A stretch of DNA of 64,000 nt from Lethocerus indicus (taxonomy: Eukaryota > Arthropoda > Insecta > Hemiptera > Belostomatidae). The notes below the pieces were generated by a model. The model did no database searches, was not told where the DNA came from, and saw nothing but the letters and a program-made list of their open reading frames with translations. The stretch is from positions 2,232,001 to 2,296,000 of the forward strand of contig JACDQD010000105.1 in assembly GCA_019843655.1 (NCBI GenBank), in the 5' to 3' direction. Of this stretch, positions 12,590-24,207 are shown piece after piece; position 1 is the stretch's first letter, and every line of letters begins with the position of its first letter. Position numbers and translations under genes: made by a program.

Positions 12590-15500
12590 CGGGGCGGCAC
12601 GGCGGGTAGGAGCCCGGAGCTAGGGTGTTAGTTGTCGACGGGCAAGCGGTGGTCCGGGGGAAGGTTCAGGGCGGCACGACGGGTAGGAGGCCGGAGGGAG
12701 GATGTGAGTTGTCGACGGGCAAGCGGTGGTCCGGGGGAGGGTTCGGGGCGGCACGGCGGGTAGGAGGCCGGAGGGAGGATGTGAGTTGTCGACGGGCAAG
12801 CGGTGGTCCGGGGGAGGGTTCGGGGCGGCACGGCGGGTAGGAGGCCGGAGGGAGGATGTGAGTTGTCGACGGGCAAGCGGTGGTCCGGGGGAGGGTTCGG
12901 GGCGGCACGGCGGGTAGGAGGCCGGAGGGAGGATGTGAGTTGTCGACGGGCAAGCGGTGGTCCGGGGGTGGTCCGGGGAGGGTTCGGCACGGCGGGTAGA
13001 GGACGGAGGAGGATGTTAGCTGTCGACGGGCAAGCGGTGGTCCGGGGAGGGTTCGCGGGCGGGTAGGCCGGAGGGAGGATGGAGCTGTCGACGGGCAAGC
13101 GGTGGTCCGGGGAAGGTCAGGGCGGCACGGCGGGCAGGAGGCAGTAGTCCGGAGGGTTCGGGGAGGGTCTGCGCAGCGGCTGTCGGAGCCGAAGAGATGG
13201 AGTCTATCGGCGGCAAGAGGCCGCCGAAGCGGTCCAGGGAAGGTTCGGGGGGCGGCGGCGCAGGCCAAGGAAAGGAATGAGCTGTCGAACCTCGACGGGT
13301 GGTCCGGGCGGCTGGGGCGGGTAACGGTAACAAGAGAGGCCATAGGATGAGCGTCGAACCGGAAGCGGTGGTCTGGGGAATATGGAGGAGGATGAGCGTA
13401 TCGACGGGCAGCGGTGGTCCGGGGAGGGTCTGGCGGCACGGCGGGCAGGGGAGGCAGGAGGGGGAGGGAGGATGGAGTTGTCGACGGGCAAGCGTGGTCC
13501 GGGAAGGGGATCGGGCGCGGCACGCCGGGAGGGCAAGCGGTGGTCCGGGGATGAGGAGGCCGGAGGAGGATGTCGGTCCGGGGAAGGTCAGGCAAAGAGG
13601 GGGAGGGTGGGAAGGTTCGGCACGGCGGGCAGGAGGCCGAGTCGGAAAAGTTCAAGAGGCACCCAAGCCATGGTTCCGGTCGACCACGCCAAAAGGCGGT
13701 GGTCCAAAAATTCAAAACACACGGCCAGTAGGGCGGCGACGGGCAAGCAGCCGGAGGAGAGGCAGGACAGGAGGGAGGATGGAGTTGGTCGACGGGCAAG
13801 CGGTCTGGAGGGAGGGTTCAGGGCAGCACGGCACGGGCAGGAGGCCGACAGAGGGGAGGGGTTAGTTGTCGACAGGCAAGCAGTGGTCCAGCTGGTGGTC
13901 GACGGCAGGGCAGGAGGGGAGGGTTGTCGAGCAGGCAAGGGCAGTGCACGTCCAGCGGGTTCAGGACGCACGCAGGTAGAGAAGCGGCTGGCGGCAGGCG
14001 GCAGGGAGGATGAGTGGTGTTCTGACGCCAGCCCGCAACAAAAAAACCATATCAACAAACAGCGCCGTGGGATGCTGTCGAGCTGTCGGAGGAGGATGTG
14101 AGTTGTCGAAGGGCAAGGGGGTCCGGGAGAGGTCTAGCAGGTGGAAGGAGGACAGGGCGGCGACGGCGGGCAGGGTGTAGGCTCGACGGCGGCGGGCACG
14201 GAGGCACGACGTCGACGGGCCGAGAGGTTGTCGACAGCAAGCAGGAGTCATGGGCGGCACGGAGCACGGATAGTGGAGTAGTTGTCGACAGGGCAAGCGA
14301 GTGGGGCGCTGGAGGGCGGAGGGAGGGTCCAGCCAAAGGTTGTCGACGGGGAAGCGGTGGTCCGGGGGAAGGCACGGCAGGAGGAGGATGGAGACGGAGC
14401 GGTGGTCCGGGGGAGGGGATCCGGGGCGGCACGGCAAGGAGGAGGATGGAGTTGTCGACGGGGGCAGGGTTCGGGGCGGCATGGTAGGAGGCCGGAGGGA
14501 AGGATGTGAGCTGTCGACAAGGCGGGGTCGGAAGGTCTGGGGCACGGCGGGTAGGAGGCCGGAGGGGAAACAGAAGAAGGAATGGAGCTGTCGACGGCGG
14601 GCGGTCCGGGAAATATAAATTATCGAAGGTGGCGGCAGGCGGAGGGGTGCAGGATGAGTTGTCGACGGGCAAGCGGTGGTCCGGGAAGGTCTGGGGCGGC
14701 ACGGCGGCAGGAGGGGGAGGAGGGCGGATGTGAGTTGTCGACGGGCAAGCGGTAGTCTGGGGAAGTTCTGGGGCGGCACGGCGGGTAGGAGGCCGGAGGG
14801 AGGATGGAGTTCAAACTGTCGATGGCAAGCGGGGGAAGGTCGGGGGAGGCGGGCAACGGCGGTGGAGCTGTCGACGGGCAAGCGGTGGTCCGGGGAAGGG
14901 GGCCGGCACTAGGACGGGAGGATGGACGTGGATGCGCGCTGTCGACGGGCAAGCTCCACGGTCTGGCGGCAAGCGGTCGGTAGGCGTAAATCAAAGGTAG
15001 GCCGGAGGAGGATGTGAGCTTGTCGACGGGCAAGCGGTGGTCCGGGGAGGTCTGGGGCGCAACGGCGGTAGGAGGAGCGAGAGGAGGATTTGAGCTGTCG
15101 ACGGGCAAGCGGTGGTCCGGGGGAAGGTCTCGGGCACGGCGGGTAGGAGGCCGGCAGGAGGGGGGATGTGAGCTGTCGACGGGCAAGCGGTGGTCCGGGG
15201 AAGGTCCAAGCGGGCGGGCACGGATGGCAGGAGGCCGGAGGGAGGAGCTGGTCGACGGGCAAGCGGTATCCGGGGAAGGTTCGGGCGGCACGGCAACGGC
15301 GTAGGAGGCCGGAGGGAGGATGTGAGCTGTCAAAAATACCACCGGTGGTCTGGTCTGGCGGGGAGGTCGACGGGAGGAGGCAAACGGCAGGAGGGGGCGC
15401 AACGGCGGGTAGGAGCGGTGGGTCCGGGGAGGGGGGAGGAGGATGAGTTGTCGACGGGCAAGCGGTGGTCCGGGGAAGGTCTGGGCGGCACGGCGGTAGG

Positions 15501-18180
15501 AGGCAGCCTGAGGCACGGGCAGAAAGGGCGGAGGAGGAATGGAGTTGTCGACGGGCAAGCGGTGGTCCGAAGGTCTGGAGCCGTCACGGGGCAGGGAGGA
15601 GGCGGAGGATGAGCTTGTCGACGGGCAAGCGGTGGTCCGGGGAGGTTGGGCAGGGCGGCACTGGCGGCAGGAGGGAGGAGGGAGGATGGAGTTGTCGACA
15701 GGCAAGCGGTAGTCCGGGGGAAGGGGGCGGCACGGGCAGGAGGGGAGGGAGGAGGAGCTCCGTCTGGTCGGGGACTGGGCAAGCGGAGGAGGGCGGAGGA
15801 GGATTGTCGACGGGCAAGCGGTCCCGGGGCACGTCTGGCAAACAACAATAAATCAAAAAACAAAAGGCAGGAGGCGGAGGAGGATGGAGCTGGTCGACGG
15901 GCGGTGGTCCGGGGAAGGGGGGCGGCACGGCGGGCAGGAGGGCGGAGGGAGGATAGCTGTCGACGGGCGGCCGGCAAGGTCCGGGGCGGCACCCGGGCGG
16001 CAGGAGGGCGGAGGGAGGATGGAGCTCGACGGGCAAGCGGTGGTCCGGGGAAGGTCTGGGGCGGCACGGCAGGAGGATGGAGTTGTCGACGCAGGTGGAG
16101 GCACGGGGCGCCGGCGGGCAGGCGGAGGCGGAGGGAGGATGGAGCTGTCGACGGGCAAGCAGTGGTCCGGGGAAGGGGCACGGCGGGTAGGAGGCGGAGG
16201 AGGATGAGCTCGACGCAAGCGGTATCCAAGGTCTGGGGGCACGGCGGCAGGAGGCGGAGGGAGGATGGGATTGTCGACGGGCAAGCGGTGGTCTGGGGCG
16301 GGTGGTCCGGGGGAAGGTCTGGGCACGGCAGGAGGAGGGCGGAGGGAGATGCGGGTACGGAAGGAGGGAGGATGTGAGTTGTCGACGGGCAAGCGGTGTC
16401 CGGGGAAGGTTGGCAATGGCGGTAGGAGGGCGCGGAGGATGTGAGCTGTCGACGGGCAAGCGGTGGTCTGGGGAAGGTGGGGCGCTCGCAACGACGGAAG
16501 GATGGAGCGGCAGGACGGTGAGGAGGACGAGCTGTCGACGTCCGGGGGGGGTCTGGGGCAGGTCTGGGCGGCATGGAGAATCTTGTCGACGGGCAAAATG
16601 GTCCTCTGGGGCGGCGGCACGGGCAGGAGGGACGCCGTAGGATAAGTTGTCGACGGGCAAGCGGTGGTCCGGGGAAGGTCTGGGGCGGCACGGCGGCAGG
16701 AGGGCGGAGGAGGATGGAGCTGTATCGACGGGCAAGCGGTGGTCCGGGGAAGGTCAGGTCACGGCGGGTAGGAGGATGTGATTGTCGGAGGAGGATGGAG
16801 CGCGGGGCAAGCGGTGGTCTGGGGAGAGTTCGGGCGGCATGGCGGGCAGGAGGCGGAGGAGGATCTGGGGGAAGGTTCGGCTGGCGGCACGGCGGGCAGG
16901 AGGGCGGAGGAGGAGGGCGGAGGAGGATGTCGACGGGCAAGCGGTGGTCGAAGGTCGGGCAAGCGGTGAATGAGTCGGCACGGCGGGTAGGGTAGGCGGG
17001 TGGAGGGAGGATGGAGCGACGGGCAAGCGGTGGTCCGCAGGAAGGTCAACGGGGGAAGGTGGGGGGCACGGCACGGCCCGGGCAGGAGGCGCAGGGAGGG
17101 GATGAGCTGTCGACGCAAGCGGTGGGAGCAGGTCTGGGGGCAAGGCACGGCGGGCAGGAGGCGGAGGAGGATGTGAGCTGTCGACGGGCAAGCGGTGGTC
17201 CGGGGAAGGTTCGGCCGGCGGGCAGGAGGCGGAGGAGGGAGGATGTGGTCGACGGGCAAGCGGTGGTCCGGGGAAGGTCTCGGGGCACGGCGGGCAGGAG
17301 GGCAGGAGGAGGATGTGAGCTGTCGACGGTCAAGCAGGTGGTCCGGGGAAGGTCTGGGCGGCACGGCGGGTAGGAGGCAGGAGGGAGGATGGTTGTCGAC
17401 GGCAAGCGGTGGTCCGGGGAAGGTCGGGGCACGGCGGGTAGGAGGCGGAGGGAGGATGGAGTTGTCGACGGGCAAGCGGTGGTCCGGGGCAGAGGAAGAG
17501 ATCTGGGCGGCACGCGGTAGGAGGAGGAGGGAGGATGTGAGCTGTCGACGGGCAAGCGGTGGTCCGGGGAAGGTCTGGGGCGGCACGGCGCAGGAGGAAG
17601 GAGGATGGAGTTGTCGACGGCAAGCGGTGGTCCGGGGAAGGTCCGGGGCACGGCGGGCGGAGGAGGATGTGAGCTGTCGACGGGCGCGGTGGTCCGGGGA
17701 AGGTCTGGCGGCACGGCGGGCAGGAGGCGGAGGGAGGATGGAGATTGGAGCGCGGTGGTCCGGGGAAGGTGGTCCGGGCGGCACGGCGGGCAAGGGCGGA
17801 GGAGGATGGAGCTGTCGACGGGCAAGAAGGTTCAGGGCGGCGGACGTCGCGGGTAAGCTGGCGGCAGGAGGAAGACGGCGGTAGGACGGCGGGCAGGAGG
17901 GCGGAGGAGGATGAGCTGGAGTGGTGTCGGCGGCACGGCGGCAGGAGGGCGGTGGCTGTCGACGGGCAAGCGGTGGTCCGGGGGAAGGTTCGGGGCGGCA
18001 CGGCGGGTAGGAGGCCGGAGGGAGGATGTGAGTTGTCGACGGGCAAGCGGTGGTCCGGGGGAAGGTTCGGGGCCTCACGGCGGGTAGGTGGCCAGGGGGG
18101 AGGATGTGAGTTGTCGACGGGCAAGCTGTGGCCATGGGGGAGGTTCCGGTTGGCTCGGCTCGTTGGTGGCTGGGGGGAGG
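12590..18180. repeat. 77-bp GC-rich, G-skewed tandem array
   Basis: The monomer contains TTGTCGACGGGCAAGCGGTG, GTCCGGGGGAAGGTTCGGGG, CGGCACGGCGGGTAGGAGG and CCGGAGGGAGGATGTGAG. GTCGAC recurs at 12711, 12788, 12865 and 12942, exactly 77 bases apart. About 5.6 kb corresponds to roughly 70 monomers. The plus strand is extremely G-rich with several G runs per unit. Edge copies (12620-12960 and 17960-18120) are nearly identical, while the middle carries many small deletions and a few AT-rich interruptions near 14040 and 15840. Because 77 is not a multiple of 3, the same peptide recurs in all three frames, and the long proline- or glycine/arginine-rich open frames are artefacts. No function is evident. 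Confidence 0.95.
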
Positions 18181-18828
18181 AATAATAAATTGACGGGGGA
18201 TGGCTTATCGCCGTCCGTCATGTTCAGGTTCATTTTTACCGTGAAGGGCCCGTCGACCCCAGTCCTGCGTGTCTTTATATATCTTAGGAGGGAGGCAAGA
18301 AAGATGCGAAACAAAACTTGTTACGGTGCTGTGTGACTGAATGCAGCTAAGGTCCCGGCACCGATATTTACAGTTCAGTATGCCTGGACTGGACATTTTT
18401 TAATTGAAGGATTGACAGATTATGTTTGATAGAGCTCGTTTGTGATTTTTTTGATATAGTGGTACATGGCCGTCGTTTAACGAACGAGAACTATATATAT
18501 TTACCTGCCAAATAGGCAATTCCGGTATCCAATGCTACCGGTACACAATATCTTCTTAGAGGGAATGCCCGGCTCTTAGTAGCCGCTCAAAATTAAGCAA
18601 TAAACAGGTCTGTGATGAACCTTTAACCCCTGAGATGTTTCAGGGGTTGCATACACGAGCACTACACTGAAGGAATCAGACTGTTACCTCTTGGTCCGAG
18701 AGGCCGGGTAACCCCGCTGATCCTACGTTGTGTTGTTGCGTATTAGAATTGTTCCCCATGATCCCCCCGGCGGACCGTACGAGGTTTCGGTTGCGGAAGA
18801 GGAGGATCTTACTTTTTTTACTTTTTGA
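18181..18828. other. Unique spacer between two satellite arrays
   Basis: About 650 bases of non-repetitive sequence of intermediate base composition separate the 77-bp and 177-bp arrays. I see no gene or RNA in it. Confidence 0.5.
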
Positions 18829-21800
18829 TCGGCCGGGACCCCCGCCACCGGGAGAGAACAGACGTGTGGTTATAGGCTAGCCCGACCACTCGTGTTTCCC
18901 TTCTCGGTGTGTGTAGTGAGAGTCTCGTTGTCCGCCCCACTGTGCGCCCGGGTTGTCCACTCGCTGGCCTTCTACGAGAGGCGCCCTGCGCGCTGCCCAG
19001 TGTGTTCGGCCGGGACCCCCGCCACCGGGAGAGAACAGACGTGTGGTTATAGGCTAGCCCGACCACTCGTGTTTCCCTTCTCGGTGTGTGTAGTGAGAGT
19101 CTCGTTGTCCGCCCCACTGTGCGCCCGGGTTGTCCACTCGCTGGCCTTCTACGAGAGGCGCCCTGCGCGCTGCCCAGTGTGTTCGGCCGGGACCCCCGCC
19201 ACCGGGAGAGAACAGACGTGGTTATAGGCCAGCCCGACCACTCGTGTTTCCCTTCTCGGTGTGTAGTGAGTCTCGTTGTCCGCCCCACTGTGCGCCCGGG
19301 TTGTCCACTCGCTGGCCTTCTACGAGGCGCCCTGCGCGCTGCCCAGTGTGTTCGGCTGGGACCCCCCGCCACCGGGGAGAGAACAGACGTGTGGTTATAG
19401 GCCAGCCCGACCACTCGTGTTTCCCTTCTCGGTGTGTGTAGTGAGAGTCTCGTTGTCCGCCCCACTGTGCGCCCGGGTTGTCCACTCGCTGGCCTTCTAC
19501 GAGAGGCGCCCTGCGCGCTGCCCAGTGTGTTCGGCCGGGACCCCGGCCACCGGTGTTTCCCTTCTCGGTGTGTGTAGAGAGTCTCGTTGTCCGCCCCACA
19601 GACGCCCTGCGCGCTGCCCAGTGTGTTCGGCGGGACCCCGCCACCGGGAGAGAACAGACGTGTGGTTATAGGCCAGCCTGACCACTCGTGTTTCCCTTCT
19701 CGGTGTGTGTAGTGAGAGTCTCGTTGTCCGCCCCACTGTGCGCCCGGGTTGTCCACTCGCTGGCCTTCTACGAGAGCGCCCTGCGCGCTGCCCAGTGTGT
19801 TCGGCCGGGACCCCGCCACCGGGAGAGAACAGACGTGTGGTTATAGGCTAGCCCGACCGCCGTGTTTCCCTTCTCGGTGTGTAGTGAGAGTCTCGTTGTC
19901 CGCCCCACTGCGCCCGGGTTGTCCACTCGTTGGCCTTCAATGAGAGGCATCCGGCGCTCGGCCCAGTGTGTTCGGCCGGGACCCTCGCCTCCGGGAGAGA
20001 ACAGACTTGTGGTATATTGGCTAGCCCGACCACTCGTGTTTCCCTTCTCGGTGTGTGTAGTGAGAGTCTCGTTGTCCGCCCCACTGTGCGCCCGGGTTGT
20101 CCACCGCTGGCCTTCTACGAGAGGCGCCCTGCGCGCTGCCCAGTGTGTTCGGCCGGGACCCCGCCACCGGGAGAGAACAGACGTGTGGTTATAGGCTAGC
20201 CCGACCACTCGTGTTTCCTTCTCGGTGTGTGTAGTGAGAGTCCTGCCGCCCACTGTGCGCCCGGGTTGTCCACTCGCTGGCCTTCTACGAGGCGCCCTGC
20301 GCGCTGTGGTTATAGGCCCAGTGTGTTCGGCCGGGACCCCCCGCCACCGGAGAGAACAGACGTGTGGTTTATAGGCCAGCCCGACCACTCGTGTTTCCTT
20401 CTCGGTGTGTGTAGTGAGAGTCTCGTTGTCCGCCCCACTGTGCGCCCGGGTTGTCCACTCGCTGGCCTTCTACGAGAGGCGCCCTGCGCGCTGCCCAGTG
20501 TGTTCGGCCGGGACCCCCGCCACCGGGAGAGAACAGACGTGTGGTTATACAGCCCGACCACTCGTGTTTCCCTTCTCGGTGTGTAGTGCCCCGCCCCACC
20601 ACCTCGTGTTTCCGCTTCTTCGGTGTGTGTGAAGTCTCGTTGTCCGCCCCACTGTGCGCCGGGTTGTCCACTCGCTGGCCTTCTACGAGAGGCGCCCTGC
20701 GCGCTGCCCAGTGTGTTCGGCCGGGACCCCCGCCACCGGGAGAGAACAGACGTGTGGTTATAGGCTAGCCCGACCACTCGTGTTTCCCTTCTCGGTGTGT
20801 GTAGTGAGAGTCTCGTTGTCCGCCCCACTGTGCGCCCGGGTTGTCCACTCGCTGGCCTTCTACGAGAGGCGCCCTGCGCGCTGCCCAGTGTGTTCGGCCG
20901 GGACCCCCGCCACCGGGAGAGAACAGACTTGTGGTTATAGGCTAGCCCGACCACTCGTGTTTCCCTTCTCGGTGTGTGTAGTGAGAGTCTCGTTGTCCGC
21001 CCCACTGTGCGCCCGGGTTGTCCACTCGCTGGCCTTCTACGAGAGGCGCCCTGCGCGCTGCCCAGTGTGTTCGGCCGGGACCCCCGCCACCGGGAGAGAA
21101 CAGACGTGTGGTTATAGGCTAGCCCGACCACTCGTGTTTCCCTTCTCGGTGTGTGTAGTGAGAGTCTCGTTGTCCGCCCCACTGTGCGCCCGACTCGCTG
21201 GCCTTCTACGAGAGGCGCCCTGCGCGCTGCCCAGTGTGTTCGGCCGGCCGGGACCCCCCACCGCCACCGGGAGAACAGACGTGGTTATAGGTAGCCCGAC
21301 CACTCGTTTTCCCTTCTCGGTGTGTAGTGAGAGTCTCGTTGTCCGCCCCACTGTGCGCCCGGGTTGTCCACTCGCTGGCCTTCTACGAGAGGCGCCCTGC
21401 GCGCTGCCCAGTGTGTTCGGCCGGGACCCCGCCACCGGGAGAGAACAGACGTGTGGTTATAGGCTAGCCCGACCACTCGTGTTCTTCTCGGTGTGTGTGG
21501 TAGAGAGTCTCGTTGTCCACTTGCCTGTGCTTGGTTGTCCCCCACTGACTACGGGCGCCTGCGCCGCTGCCCAGTGTGTTCGGCGGGACTCCTGCCACCA
21601 GGAAGACAGACGTGGTTATAGGCTAGCCCGACCACTCGTCGTTTCTTCTCGGTGTGTGTAGTGAAGTCTCGTTGTCCGCCCCACTGTGCGCCCGGGTTGT
21701 CCACTCGCTGGCCTTCTACGAGGGCGCCCTGCGCGCTGCCCAGTGTGTTCGGCCGGGACCCCCGCCACCGGGAGAGAACAGACGTGTGGTTATAGGCCAG

Positions 21801-22489
21801 CCCGACCACTCGTGTTTCCCTTCTCGGTGTGTGTAGTGAGAGTCGTTGTCCGCCCCACTGTGCGCCCGGGTTGTCCACTCGCTGGCCTGAGAGGCGCCCT
21901 GCGCGCTGCCCAGCCCCCCGCCACCGGGAGAGAACAGCGTGTGCTAGCCCGACCACTCGTGTTTCCAGTCTCGCTGGCCTTCTACGAGGCGCCCTGCGCG
22001 CTGCCCAGTGTGTTCGGCGGGACCCCGCCACCGGGAGAGAACAGACGTGTGGTTATAGGCTAGCCCGACCACTCGTGTTTCCCTTCTCGGTGTGTAGTGA
22101 GAGTCTCGTTGTCCGCCCCACTGTGCGCCCGGGTTGTCCACTCGCTGGCCTTCTACGAGAGGCGCCTGCGCGCGCTGCCCAGTGTGTTCGGCTGGACCCC
22201 CCCTACCGGGAGAGAACAGACGTGTGGTTATAGGCCTAGCCCGACCACTCGTGTTTCCCTTCTCGGTGTGTGTAGTGAGAGTCTCGTTGTCCGCCCCACT
22301 GTGCGCCCGGGTTGTCCACTCGCTGGCCTTCTACGAGAGGCGCCCTGCGCGCTGCCCAGTGTGTTCGGCCGGGACCCCCGCCACCGGGAGAGAACAGACG
22401 TGTGGTTATCGGCTAGCCCGACCACTCGTTTCCCTTCTCGGTGTGTGTAGTGAGTCTCGTTGTCCGCCCCACTGTGCGCCCGGGTTTGT
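18829..22489. repeat. 177-bp tandem satellite array
   Basis: The monomer runs through CCGGGACCCCCGCCACCGGG, AGAGAACAGACGTGTGG, CCGACCACTCGTGTTTCCC, GTCTCGTTGTCCGCCCCACT and GCGCCCTGCGCGCTGCCCAG. The word GGGAGAG recurs at 18850, 19027 and 19204, a 177-base period, giving about 20 units. Because 177 equals 3 x 59, open frames run through several units on both strands (333 codons at 19819-18818 and 335 codons at 20654-21661). They encode a repeating 59-residue string with no domain, so they are not called genes. Clean units lie at 18829-19200, 20650-21180 and 22220-22480; others carry small deletions. The period is close to a nucleosome repeat length, as for many satellites. Confidence 0.95.
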
Positions 22490-22499
22490 CTTAAAAAGT

Positions 22500-23410
22500 C
22501 AATATTATCCAATCCTGGTGTAGGCGATGGGGGAGAGTTATGATTTTAATAGGCTCCAAGAGTGCAGATATCTTGGGCTCCACCTAGACAAAACGGACTC
22601 ACGTTGAATCCCATATACCCATTCAAACGAATCGACTTAAACTGAAAATTTGGGACTTTTAAGACCATTACTAAACAAGACATCAAAATTACCTGAAGTA
22701 ACAAGCTGACATTAATACAAAGGTATACTTAAGCTTTTTTAAGTATACTTAAACCGTTTTAAGTAAAACGGGCATCAAAATTACCTTAAGTAACAAGCTG
22801 ACAATATACAAAGGTTTTTATACTTAAACCGTTTTAAGACCATTATTAAAACGGGCATCAAAATTAAACTTAAGTAACAAGCTGACATTATACAAAGGCA
22901 TACTTAAACCGTTTTAAGTATACTTAAACCGTTTTAAGACCATTACTAAAACGGACATCAAAATTAACCTTAAGTAACAAGCTGACAATATACAAAGGTT
23001 TTATACTTAAACCGTTTTAAGACCATTACTAAAACGGACATCAAAATTTAACCTTTAAGTAACAAACTGACAATATGCAAAGGTATACTTAAACCGACAT
23101 GGACATACGGTATAGAGCTGTGGGGTTCCACCAAGACATCCAACATCGCTCGCGTCCAGAGATTCCAATGAAAACTCCTTCGCACCATCCTTAATGCTCC
23201 CTGGTATGTTTCTAACCACACAATCCACCATGACCTCAACATACTGACAGTCAACGAAGTCACAAAATCCCGTTTCCTGAAGTTCCACTCCCGCCTTTCT
23301 CCTCATCCTAATCCACTCGTTCAAGCCCCTTTCCTCTCTTACCCATCCATTATCCCCCCCCCCCCTACGTTGGCTTAAACGCCTCTGGCCTAGAGATCTT
23401 CTTAGCACTT
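22500..23410 (+). mobile_element. Truncated Jockey-clade LINE, RT C-terminal part
   Basis: Plus-strand translation gives CRYLGLHLDK near 22565, LRPLLKRTSKL and SNKLTIYKGILKP in the middle, then TWTYGIELWGSTKTSNIARV from 23095, LLRTILNAPWYVSNHTIHHD and LNILTVNEVTKSRF. These are the conserved C-terminal reverse-transcriptase and tail motifs of Jockey-type non-LTR retrotransposons. The 5' part is missing, and stops and frameshifts interrupt the frame, for example TGA after VQRFQ at about 23169. The end near 23400 reads WLKRLWPRDLL, a usual near-terminal motif of such ORF2 proteins. It lies 11 bases after the 177-bp array. A tandem amplification inside it is listed separately. Confidence 0.8.
22690..23080 (+). 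repeat. Tandem amplification of a LINE coding segment
   Basis: The words AGTAACAAGCTGACA, TACTTAAACCGTTTTAAG and AAAACGGACATCAAAATTA recur about five times with spacings of about 82 to 98 bases. The basic unit is close to 84 bases (28 codons) and corresponds to LRPLLKRTSKLTLSNK plus LTIYKGILKP of the reverse-transcriptase ORF. Here a single protein segment has been multiplied inside a LINE copy. Some copies have an additional TACTTAAACCGTTTTAAG block. Confidence 0.8.
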
Positions 23411-24150
23411 AGACCATAATTGTTCTTGTTGAAAAGTGCCATCCTTGGGTGGTTACTTTTATCACGAAATACAAGTGAAAAAAAAGTCAGCATTTGTATT
23501 TAGAACATTCAATGTTGATTGTACAAAATAAAAAAAAAGTTTTTTTCAGTTGCAAATTCTTGTAGAAATTTTTTTAAATTACTATTATTATACTGTGTTA
23601 TTATACAGTAAATGAAAGCCGTATTATATGGGTCGGACAGCTGTTCCGCGGTGTGCAATCAACGAGTAATGGGCGTTCTCCGTTTTACGATTAAAAGTTT
23701 ACGACGTTGAAGAGGAAGCGGGGGTGGATGCATTGTACCGGTACTGAACCCGGGTACCACCACACTCCCGGGAGGCGTACCCGTACACCCAACGTCCTTA
23801 CAACGTACACCGTACGCCGGTTGTACGGCGGTCGAGGTAATAAACTCGCAGTGCAATAAACTGCAAGTTCTTAGGCCAAATTGGAATAATACCAAGAAAT
23901 CTTAAAAACTACCTGGCGCCGTTAACTCCTTACTCTTGAACTTTTTTCTTTCAGGGATTACAAGGAAGGGGAAAGGAGAAAAGAGAAAATGAATTAAAAA
24001 CTTATACTGTGTATGGGACACTATGAGTAAGTGACTAGAGGGACATTTGGTTGGGACATATAAAAGTTCTGATTTTTGTAATAATTGGTAGAAATGAATG
24101 CTTGACTTTGACATACATTTAGGATATAGACAGGCATTAACGATTTCTTG

Positions 24151-24153
<3 letters not shown>
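23411..24153. other. Non-coding spacer
   Basis: No gene is seen. A GC-rich patch at 23640-23860 contains small palindromes such as GTACCGGTAC. The remainder is AT-rich. Confidence 0.45.

Positions 24154-24204
<51 letters not shown>
24154..24204. repeat. (GT)n microsatellite
   Basis: An uninterrupted GT dinucleotide run of about 51 bases. Confidence 0.98.

Positions 24205-24207
<3 letters not shown>

Noticed and set aside
12628..17191. Long proline/arginine- or glycine/arginine-rich open frames on both strands
   Set aside because: They are the 77-bp tandem array read in successive frames; peptides repeat with the DNA period and no start, domain or codon pattern supports coding.
18818..21661. 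333- and 335-codon open frames
   Set aside because: They arise because the 177-bp satellite period is divisible by 3; both strands are open, and no protein family is recognisable.
18829..22489. CRISPR-like regular repeats
   Set aside because: The repeats are directly adjacent with no unique spacers, far too long, and the genome is eukaryotic.
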